Origin: an uncultured Pelagibacteraceae bacterium
Lineage (GTDB): Bacteria; Pseudomonadota; Alphaproteobacteria; Pelagibacterales; Pelagibacteraceae
DNA length: 59,691 nucleotides
NCBI GenBank assembly: GCA_902624195.1
Contig: CACNWV010000007.1
Span: forward strand, 1 to 59,691
Direction of reading: 5' to 3'
Part shown: piece by piece, positions 53,097 to 59,691 of the stretch
How the letters are laid out: every line of letters starts with the position of its first letter
Numbering within the stretch: position 1 is the stretch's first letter
The notes under the pieces: model-generated
Told to the model about the DNA's origin: nothing
Seen by the model: only the letters and a program-made list of their open reading frames with translations
Databases searched by the model: none
Made by a program: the position numbers and the translations under genes

Positions 53097-55147
53097 ATAT
53101 CGGTCACATTTATTATCTCCGCTCTGTCGAATAGTTTTAATAGAAATGAAAATTTTTTATGATTAATGCTATTATTTATACTTTTAACAAACTTTTCAGC
53201 TAATTCAAATAGATCTAAATGAATAACCGGGTCTGCAAATCTGAAGTTTTTGATACCACTTTGTTGAAAACCCATCAAATCTCCAAATCCTCTTAATTTT
53301 AAATCTTCGTCAGCTATAAAAAAACCGTCATCTGACTCTTTAAGTATTTTGATTCTTTTAATAGCATTTTTGCTCAACCCATCTTTAAATAATAATATAC
53401 ACGTTCCTTGTTTTTCTCCTCTTCCAACTCTACCACGTAACTGATGAAGTTGTGCTAATCCAAATTTATTTGCATTTTCTATAATTATCAAATTTGCGTT
53501 AGGGAAGTCTACACCAACTTCTATTACTGTTGTTGAAACAAGAATTAAAAATTCTTTGTTCAAAAATTTTTTTAAAATTTTTTCTTTTTCCTCTTTTTCA
53601 AGAGCGCCATGAATTAGACCAACTTTATTTGGAAATCTTTTATTAATTAAATCATATTTTTTTTTAGCAGATGAATAGTCTAAAAATGAAGACTCCTCAA
53701 TTAAAGGACAAACCCAAAAAACTTGATTTAAGTTCTCAATTTGTTTTTTAATAAATGGCCATAACTCGTTAATTTTTTTTTCTGGTTTACTTAAAGTAAG
53801 AATCTTTTTTCTATTTTTTGGTTTTTCATTTACTCTAGAAATATCCATATCACCATAAAATGACATCATCATAGTTCTTGGAATAGGTGTTGCGGACATA
53901 AGCAATACATCACAGTTATCACCTCCTTTTTTTGCTAATTCACTTCTTTGTTTAACACCAAATTTGTGTTGCTCATCAATTACAACTAACCCTAATTTTT
54001 TGAAAATAATCTTCTTTTGAAATAAAGCATGAGTACCAATTAAAAAATTAGTTTTTCCATTTTCTAAATCTTTTAAAATTATTTTTCTTTTTTTATATTG
54101 TGTTTTTCCTGTTAGGAACTCAATTTTGACATCATTTTTGTTAAAAATTTTTTTAGATAATTCATAATGTTGTTTCGCTAATATTTCAGTAGGACTCATA
54201 AGAGCACACTGATATCCACTTTCAATGATATTACTAACAGCTAACAATGAAATAATTGTTTTTCCTGAACCAACATCTCCTTGAATAATTCGGAACATTC
54301 TATCACCACTTAATAAGTCTAAGTTAATTTCATTTAAAACTTTTTTTTGGCTATTAGTTAGTTCAAAAGGCAACTTACTTATTATTGAATTAGAATTTTG
54401 ATTACTAAATACTTTAGGTAATTTATTTTTTTTTATCCTTTTTCTATTCTCAGATAAAGACAAAAAATTCGCACATAATTCGTCAAATACTAACCTTCTA
54501 AAACTTTTAAATTGAATATCTTTATTTATATTAGAGTTATGTAAATTTTTAATTGACTCATACCAGCCATTTAATTTATTTTTTTTTATAAAATTTTCAT
54601 CAAGCCAATCATCAATTTTTGGTAAATTTTCAATAACGTTTTCACTTATAGATCTATATTTTTTTTCATTTAAACCTTTAGTTAAATTATATTTCGGAAT
54701 ATTTTTTATCACGTAATCTTTATTTTTCAGTGATGTTACGTAGTCTGGATTTGTGATTTGATATTTTTTATTAAAATAATTTACTTTACCACTAATAATT
54801 ACAGTTTCGTTTAATGGAAATAATTTTCTCAAGTAACCTTCACGTGAATTGAAATAAATAATTTCAATCCTTCCAGTTTCATCTTCACAAACAATCTTAT
54901 TAGGTAAGTTTCTTATTCTCGGGAAATAAAGTTTCTTTACTGTTACTTGGATAGATTGTATTTTTCCAATTTCCAGTTGATTAAGCTTACAAACTTTAGA
55001 TCTATCAGTTTCAGAATAAGGTAGATTTAGGAGAATATCTTTAATTTTTTCAATTTTTTTCCTTTTTAGGTATTTTGATAATTGAATTCCAACACCTTTT
55101 AATTGATTAACGTCTTTAAAAATAAAATCTTTTTTTCCAAATATCAT
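53093..55147 (-). CDS. recG: ATP-dependent DNA helicase RecG
   Basis: Helicase that rescues stalled replication forks, 684 residues. The N-terminal wedge domain begins LKGVGIQLSKYLKRKKI. Helicase motifs: LTNSQKKVLNEI, QGDVGSGKTIISLLA (Walker A), VVIDEQHKFGVKQR (motif II), LLMSATPIPRT, STTVIEVGVDFPNANLIII, and QLHQLRGRVGRGEKQGTC. It diverges from sdhE across 22 AT-only bases, a conserved alphaproteobacterial neighbourhood, though mfd is not seen here. Confidence 0.96.
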   Translation of the reverse strand: MIFGKKDFIFKDVNQLKGVGIQLSKYLKRKKIEKIKDILLNLPYSETDRSKVCKLNQLEIGKIQSIQVTVKKLYFPRIRNLPNKIVCEDETGRIEIIYFNSREGYLRKLFPLNETVIISGKVNYFNKKYQITNPDYVTSLKNKDYVIKNIPKYNLTKGLNEKKYRSISENVIENLPKIDDWLDENFIKKNKLNGWYESIKNLHNSNINKDIQFKSFRRLVFDELCANFLSLSENRKRIKKNKLPKVFSNQNSNSIISKLPFELTNSQKKVLNEINLDLLSGDRMFRIIQGDVGSGKTIISLLAVSNIIESGYQCALMSPTEILAKQHYELSKKIFNKNDVKIEFLTGKTQYKKRKIILKDLENGKTNFLIGTHALFQKKIIFKKLGLVVIDEQHKFGVKQRSELAKKGGDNCDVLLMSATPIPRTMMMSFYGDMDISRVNEKPKNRKKILTLSKPEKKINELWPFIKKQIENLNQVFWVCPLIEESSFLDYSSAKKKYDLINKRFPNKVGLIHGALEKEEKEKILKKFLNKEFLILVSTTVIEVGVDFPNANLIIIENANKFGLAQLHQLRGRVGRGEKQGTCILLFKDGLSKNAIKRIKILKESDDGFFIADEDLKLRGFGDLMGFQQSGIKNFRFADPVIHLDLFELAEKFVKSINNSINHKKFSFLLKLFDRAEIINVTDI

Positions 55148-55169
55148 CTTTTATATATAATATATATTT

Positions 55170-55424
55170 ATGGCTGAAGAATTAGAAATATTTAAAAAAA
55201 AACTTTTATACAGAGCTTCATATAGAGGCACTAAAGAAATGGATATATTGCTAACAAATTTTGTTAAAAGATATATTAATGAGTTTAATAATTCAGAATT
55301 AAAAGAACTTGAAAAATTCCTCAAATATGATGATGAAATTATCTTAGATTTTTATAACAACGATATTAATAACGATATAGCCAAGTATTCAATTTCAAAA
55401 ATTTTTAAAAATTTTAAATTGTAA
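55170..55424 (+). CDS. sdhE: FAD assembly factor SdhE
   Basis: Small protein that promotes covalent FAD attachment to succinate dehydrogenase, 84 residues. The key motif is RASYRGTKEMDILL, containing the RGxxEMD signature, followed by the helical bundle with ELKELEKFLKYDDEIILDFY. The stop directly abuts the 3' end of tRNA-Ser on the other strand. Confidence 0.92.
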   Translation: MAEELEIFKKKLLYRASYRGTKEMDILLTNFVKRYINEFNNSELKELEKFLKYDDEIILDFYNNDINNDIAKYSISKIFKNFKL

Positions 55425-55514
55425 TGGCGGAGAGGGTGGGATTCGAACCCACGAACGAGTTGCCCCGTTGCTGGTTTTCAAGACCAGTGCTTTCAACCGC
55501 TCAGCCACCTCTCC
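55425..55514 (-). tRNA. tRNA-Ser (anticodon TGA)
   Basis: 90-nt class II tRNA on the minus strand with acceptor GGAGAGG pairing with CCTCTCC, discriminator G and encoded CCA. The anticodon stem CTGGT/ACCAG holds the loop CTTGAAA. A long variable arm follows, and the T-arm has GGTTCGAATCC. The 92 bases between it and mltB are AT-rich and must carry promoters for both strands. Confidence 0.95.
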
Positions 55515-55606
55515 AGTGAATATTTAACACTATTTATTACTATCAAAGTAAATAAATAACAATAAATAAGTAAAAAATTTCTTATGCTAGTTTATAAATT
55601 ATAAAT

Positions 55607-56620
55607 ATGATAACAAAAAAAATGTTCAATATATTTAAATTAGTCTTATTTTTTTACATTACAATCTCAACGATATGTTCAGCGTCAGAACATAATTTTG
55701 AGAATTGGTTAATCAATTTTAAGAAAGAGGCTATAAATTCAGGCATCTCAAAACCTGTAGTAAATGGAGTAATGTCTAAAGCGAGATTCCTACCGAAAGT
55801 TATAGAATACGACAGATATCAGCCAGAGTTTTATGAAGATACATTCACATATATAAAAAAAAGAACATCAAGAAAAAAAATTTTCGAGGGAGTGAAATTA
55901 TATAAAAAGGAAAAAAAATTAATCGATAAAATAGAGAATGAATTTCAAATAGAAAAAGAACTTTTACTCGCTTTAATGGGGATAGAAACGAATTTTGGAA
56001 AATATTTAGGTAAAATGGATATTATTTCATCATTAGCTACATTAAGTTTTGACAAAAGAAGAAGCAATTTTTTTACAAAGGAACTTTTAATTTTGCTGAA
56101 TTTAGTTGATGAACAGGTCATTAATAAAGATATTTTATTTGGATCTTGGGCCGGTGCTTTCGGAAATTTTCAGTTTATGCCAAGAACCATAAGGGATTAT
56201 GCAATAGATTATAACTCGAACAAAACTATTGAATTAAAAAAAACCCAAGACTCTTTTGCATCAGCAGCCAATTATTTAAAAAAAATAGGATGGAAAAAAA
56301 ATCAGCCTTGTTTCTATAAGATTAAATTGAGGAATAATATACCTCATAAATATTTAAATTCATCGGCAAGAGAAATCAAAAATAAAATGAAAGTAAATTC
56401 TTTTAAAAACTATATTTTTGATTTTGAAAATTTAAATTTAAGTAAAAATTTAAAAGCTGCTATAATAATTCCTGATAAAGACATTATTCCTGGCGCTAAA
56501 ACTTTATCACCAGCGTATTTAATTTTTGATAATTATGAGAAAATTTTGACTTGGAATAGATCCTTAAGATTTGCTTTGGCAGTTTGCACACTTAAATCTA
56601 ATTTTAAAAATGAAATATAA
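55607..56620 (+). CDS. mltB: Lytic murein transglycosylase (MltB family)
   Basis: Peptidoglycan-cleaving enzyme, 337 residues, exported: residues ~1-26 form a signal peptide. The catalytic glutamate is in LMGIETNFGKYLGKMDIIS. SLATLSFDKRRSNFFTKELL, then GSWAGAFGNFQFMPRTIRDY and NYLKKIGWKKNQPC are the family markers. An earlier-hit segment reads SGISKPVVNGVMSKA. It overlaps the RlpA-like gene by 11 bases. Confidence 0.93.
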   Translation: MITKKMFNIFKLVLFFYITISTICSASEHNFENWLINFKKEAINSGISKPVVNGVMSKARFLPKVIEYDRYQPEFYEDTFTYIKKRTSRKKIFEGVKLYKKEKKLIDKIENEFQIEKELLLALMGIETNFGKYLGKMDIISSLATLSFDKRRSNFFTKELLILLNLVDEQVINKDILFGSWAGAFGNFQFMPRTIRDYAIDYNSNKTIELKKTQDSFASAANYLKKIGWKKNQPCFYKIKLRNNIPHKYLNSSAREIKNKMKVNSFKNYIFDFENLNLSKNLKAAIIIPDKDIIPGAKTLSPAYLIFDNYEKILTWNRSLRFALAVCTLKSNFKNEI

Positions 56621-57344
56621 AATTATACTCCTTATTTTTACTATAACATCTTGTTCTAATAATCTTAGTATAGAAAGCAAGGTAGCTTATAGCTCTAAAG
56701 GTTTTGCATATATATATAATAAGACTACGGATGAGGAAAAAGCAATTAGAAGCACATTAGATGATTCAAAATTACAGGTATCAAATAATAAGTTAAGAAA
56801 CAATGCTTTAATCAAATTGATAAATCCTAAAACTAAAGACTCTTTGATATTAAAAAATACAAGGAATAGCACATATCCAGATCTCTATAAAGTTATGATA
56901 ACAGATGCAGTGGCAAAGAAATTAAAAATTGATTATGATTTACCTTTAATAGAAATAATAGAAATTAGAAAAAATAAATCATTTGTTGCAAAAAAGGCAA
57001 AAATTTATAATGAGGAAAAAAATATATCTTCAAATGCACCTGTTACATCTGTAAGAATTTCAAATATTTCAAAGAATAAAAATTCAATAAAAAAAAGTCA
57101 GAAAAAAAATTTTAACATTTTAATAGCAACTTTTTACTCCAAAGAGACAGCTAAATTTCTTAGAGACAGAATCATTAAAGAAAATCCAGATTATGATAAT
57201 AAGAAATTAAAAATAATCAAAAAAAGCAATACGGAAAGTAACCTAATTTCAGGGCCATATAGCACTATCAATTTAATGAAAAATGATTACATTCTATTAA
57301 AAAAATTTGGCTTTGAAGAATTGGATTTTATTATAAATGAATAA
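56610..57344 (+). CDS. rlpA: RlpA-like SPOR lipoprotein, probably without catalytic activity
   Basis: Envelope lipoprotein, 244 residues. The lipobox is TITSC with Cys15, so the protein is lipid-anchored. The double-psi barrel region (about 28-122) starts SSKGFAYIYNKTTDEE and keeps the RlpA spacing. The catalytic His and Asp of RlpA (in AAH-TLP and NDRGP) correspond to Asn59 and Arg85, so glycan cleavage is unlikely. Residues ~168-243 are a SPOR-like domain for binding denuded septal glycan. I chose the ATG at 56610, inside the end of mltB, leading directly to the signal peptide. Recognition rests partly on its place before dacC. Confidence 0.75.
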   Translation: MKYKIILLIFTITSCSNNLSIESKVAYSSKGFAYIYNKTTDEEKAIRSTLDDSKLQVSNNKLRNNALIKLINPKTKDSLILKNTRNSTYPDLYKVMITDAVAKKLKIDYDLPLIEIIEIRKNKSFVAKKAKIYNEEKNISSNAPVTSVRISNISKNKNSIKKSQKKNFNILIATFYSKETAKFLRDRIIKENPDYDNKKLKIIKKSNTESNLISGPYSTINLMKNDYILLKKFGFEELDFIINE

Positions 57345-58485
57345 ATTTTTAATAATTTGTATAATTTATCTTAAATTAGCTGTTTCAGCTTACGCGCTTC
57401 CAAATATTGATGCAAGAACATGGATACTGATTGATTATCACTCTAATGAAATAATTAATGAATTTGATCCAGATACTAAAATAAATCCTGCTTCAATGAC
57501 CAAAATTATGACTTCAATAATAGCATTCGATTTACTAAAGAATAACAAGCTTTCATTAGATGATACTTTTTTTGTTTCAGAAAAAGCTTGGAGATTATCT
57601 CAAAGTGGATACTCGTCAATGTTTATTATGATTAATGACCAAGTATCAGTTGAGGATCTTTTAAAAGGAATTATTATAGCTTCAGGAAATGATGCTTGTA
57701 TCGCATTAGCTGAAGGTATAGCAGGTTCTGAGGAAACTTTTGCCGAAATGATGAATGAAAAGGCTGAAGAAATAGGTATGAACTCTACTAATTTTAATAA
57801 TTCTTCAGGAATTAATGATCCAGATAATTATTCTACCGTAAGAGATATAGCGCTAATGTCAAAATACCTAATAAATAATTATCCAAATTATTATGAAATT
57901 TTTGCTGAAAAAACTTTTACTTGGGATAGAACGGGTGGTGAACCAATTAAACAGGGTAATAGAAATCCACTTTTGTATAAAAATGTTGGGGTTGATGGAG
58001 TAAAAACTGGTTATCTTTCTGTTGAAAAATACTCATTAGCAAGTTCGATGAAAAAAAATGAGCGTCGTTTAATTGCTGTTGCATCAGGTTTTCCGACAAA
58101 AAATCTTAGAAGCTCTGAATCGTTGAAACTATTAAATTGGGGTTTTAGAAATACTAATACATTTGAAATTTCAAAAAAAGACCTGTCTATATTCGAGCTT
58201 GAAACTTGGTTAGGAAAAACAGACAAAATAAAAGTATCAACAAGTGAAGATTTTTACCTAACAATAAACAAAAAGGATATACGAAATTTAAAAGTTTTAT
58301 TAAAATATGATGGTCCAATTATAGCTCCAGTTCAAAAAGGTGAAAAAATAGCTGAATTAATTATCACAAATAAAGATCAAGTTATAAAAACATTACCGTT
58401 ATATGCATTCGAGGATTTAAAAAAAGTGAACTTTTTTAAAAGTTTAATTACTTCAATTAATTATTTAATTTGGGGTGATGTCTAA
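57337..58485 (+). CDS. dacC: D-alanyl-D-alanine carboxypeptidase (penicillin-binding protein 5/6 type)
   Basis: Periplasmic enzyme trimming the last D-Ala of peptidoglycan stem peptides, 382 residues. After the signal peptide the SxxK motif is PASMTKIMT. SGN appears in IIASGNDACIALAEG, and KTG in VDGVKTGYLS. The C-terminal beta domain is followed by a terminal amphipathic stretch (VNFFKSLITSINYLIWG) for membrane attachment. It overlaps its neighbours on both sides by 8 bases. Confidence 0.95.
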   Translation: MNKFLIICIIYLKLAVSAYALPNIDARTWILIDYHSNEIINEFDPDTKINPASMTKIMTSIIAFDLLKNNKLSLDDTFFVSEKAWRLSQSGYSSMFIMINDQVSVEDLLKGIIIASGNDACIALAEGIAGSEETFAEMMNEKAEEIGMNSTNFNNSSGINDPDNYSTVRDIALMSKYLINNYPNYYEIFAEKTFTWDRTGGEPIKQGNRNPLLYKNVGVDGVKTGYLSVEKYSLASSMKKNERRLIAVASGFPTKNLRSSESLKLLNWGFRNTNTFEISKKDLSIFELETWLGKTDKIKVSTSEDFYLTINKKDIRNLKVLLKYDGPIIAPVQKGEKIAELIITNKDQVIKTLPLYAFEDLKKVNFFKSLITSINYLIWGDV

Positions 58486-59122
58486 AAAAAAACCTTTTTT
58501 TATTGTATTCGAAGGCATAGAGGGTAGTGGTAAATCCTATCAATCTAAAAAATTACTAAGTAATTTAAAAAAAAAAAAATTTCCAACCATTCTTACTAGA
58601 GAACCTGGCGGAACAAAAAGTGCTGAATTAATAAGAAATTTAATTTTAAAAGATTATTTTAACAAATCACAGAAAGAAAAATTTGATAAATATACTGATA
58701 CCTTATTATACCTAGCAGCAAGAAATGAACATGTAAAAAATAAAATATTACCAGCTCTCTCCAAAAATAAGGTTGTTATATGCGATAGATTTACAGACTC
58801 CACTACGGCATATCAAGTTTATGGAAAAAAAGTAAATCTAAAATTCATAAACAACATTCATAAATTTATTTTAGGAAATTTAAAACCACATTTGACTTTT
58901 ATATTAAAAGTATCATCGAAAAGCTCCAGAAGCAGATTATCTAAAAGAAAAACAAGAAATAGATACGATAATTTTTCTAAATCTTTTTATGAAAAAGCTC
59001 AAAAATCTTTTTTAAGATTAGCAAAAAATAAAAAAAATTATTTTATTTTCGACTCTTCGAAAAATGATAAAATAATTGAAAAAAAAATATTTGATATTAC
59101 ATTAAAATATCTAAAAAAATAA
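58478..59122 (+). CDS. tmk: Thymidylate kinase
   Basis: Converts dTMP to dTDP, 214 residues. The P-loop is FEGIEGSGKSYQSKKL. TREPGGTKSAELIRNLIL is the DR-type TREPGG motif, and VVICDRFTDSTTAYQVYG the substrate motif. A Lys/Arg-rich lid follows. I chose the ATG at 58478, inside the end of dacC; a GTG at 58475 is the alternative. Confidence 0.95.
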   Translation: MSKKKPFFIVFEGIEGSGKSYQSKKLLSNLKKKKFPTILTREPGGTKSAELIRNLILKDYFNKSQKEKFDKYTDTLLYLAARNEHVKNKILPALSKNKVVICDRFTDSTTAYQVYGKKVNLKFINNIHKFILGNLKPHLTFILKVSSKSSRSRLSKRKTRNRYDNFSKSFYEKAQKSFLRLAKNKKNYFIFDSSKNDKIIEKKIFDITLKYLKK

Positions 59123-59123
59123 A

Positions 59124-59691
59124 ATGTTATCGGAAATTTTCGACCCTAAAAATACTTTACAAATAATTGGTTATAAGGAAAAATTTAATTTTTTTAAAAA
59201 ATTATTGAATGAGGATAATTTACCAAAAGTAACTCTCTTATCAGGACATAAGGGAATTGGAAAATTCACTCTGGTATGTCATCTAATGAATTATTATTTT
59301 GACAAAAATAATTATGATGAAGAAAAAAATTTAATCAAAAAAGATAGTATTTTTTACAATAAGTTCATACAAAATTTACATCCTAACATAATTCATTTAA
59401 AGGGTTCAAATTTAAAGAACTTAAAAATTGAAAATATAAGAAAACTAAGAGATGATTTGAAAATGACAACTATTAATAATAAAAAAAGATTTATTATTCT
59501 TGATGATATTGAATTGTTTAACTCAAATAGTATTAATGCATTACTCAAAGTAATCGAGGAGCCATCTGAAAAAAACTATTTTTTTTTAATCAATAATCAG
59601 TCCAAAAAATTATTAGAGACAATTAAGTCTAGATGTTTAGAAATAAAGATTATTTTAAACGAAAAAATTAATAAAGAAATTACAGCTAGTT
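59124..59691 (+). CDS. holB: DNA polymerase III delta' subunit, N-terminal part (runs off the window)
   Basis: Clamp-loader subunit of the replicative polymerase, incomplete: 189 residues are present and the frame is open at the window end. The P-loop-like SGHKGIGKFTLV, then HPNIIHLKG, RKLRDDLKMTTINNKKRFII and LDDIELFNSNSINALLKVIE with EEPSEKNYFFLI match the family. SRC at the expected arginine-finger region (TIKSRCLEI) is present. It follows tmk by 1 base, the standard tmk-holB order. Confidence 0.85.
   Translation, partial: MLSEIFDPKNTLQIIGYKEKFNFFKKLLNEDNLPKVTLLSGHKGIGKFTLVCHLMNYYFDKNNYDEEKNLIKKDSIFYNKFIQNLHPNIIHLKGSNLKNLKIENIRKLRDDLKMTTINNKKRFIILDDIELFNSNSINALLKVIEEPSEKNYFFLINNQSKKLLETIKSRCLEIKIILNEKINKEITAS

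Overview
The window looks like a piece of chromosome from a SAR11-clade alphaproteobacterium (Candidatus Pelagibacter type). The DNA is very AT-rich. Proteins are rich in Lys, Asn and Ile. Genes are packed with ATGA, TAATG or TGATG junctions, and no stretch over 300 bases lacks a gene. Several blocks match alphaproteobacterial gene order: nagZ-scpA-scpB-tatABC-serS, yajC-secD-secF, gyrA-coaD-ppi-tgt, recG next to sdhE, and mltB-rlpA-dacC-tmk-holB. I see no prophage, insertion sequence, CRISPR array or rRNA. There are five tRNAs: Arg-TCT, Asn-GTT, Cys-GCA, Lys-TTT and Ser-TGA.

Layout. 1-6879 is a glycerol module: the end of glycerol kinase, then an ABC importer matching GlpV-S-T-P-Q-U. 6888-9474 holds glyceraldehyde-3-phosphate dehydrogenase and, on the other strand, pyruvate kinase plus a 57-residue translationally coupled protein. 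9504-10488 holds a keto-acid hydratase-like enzyme and a small membrane protein. 10557-15050 is a ferric iron uptake operon behind two tandem perfect Fur-type palindromes: binding protein, small CxxC protein, flavodoxin, permease, ATPase. 15070-18240 has tRNA-Arg, a GalE-like epimerase, a tartrate/D-malate dehydrogenase and a ZapE/AFG1 ATPase. 18321-22676 is the aapJQMP amino acid importer. 22671-25070 has a cysteine synthase, an exported protein, an XRE regulator and two tRNAs. 25178-31831 has valS, ilvD (with an apparent frameshift), manC, xthA and an ErpA-type Fe-S carrier. 31863-42625 is a long forward run: dgt, argS, a small membrane protein, nagZ, scpAB, tatABC, serS, yajC, secDF. 42622-53096 has a PuuD-like membrane protein, uvrA, ssb, gyrA, coaD, a periplasmic cyclophilin, tgt, tRNA-Lys, a Tat-type M48 lipoprotein and a DUF502 protein. 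The remainder is recG, sdhE, tRNA-Ser and a wall-enzyme/replication run ending in a partial holB.

How the genes work together. Glycerol enters through the Glp importer and is phosphorylated by GlpK. It can then reach pyruvate through lower glycolysis, of which gap and pyk are here. The Glp and Aap operons share one layout: a binding-protein gene, an intrinsic-type terminator, then the membrane genes. This fits the excess of periplasmic binding protein known for SAR11. The most unusual signals are: complementary loss of motifs in the two Glp ATPases; a palindrome centred in the 29-base gap between pyk and its divergent neighbour; a flavodoxin and a CxxC microprotein inside the iron operon; a one-base A-tract shift in ilvD; loss of two of four zinc ligands in Tgt; and an RlpA homologue lacking both catalytic residues.
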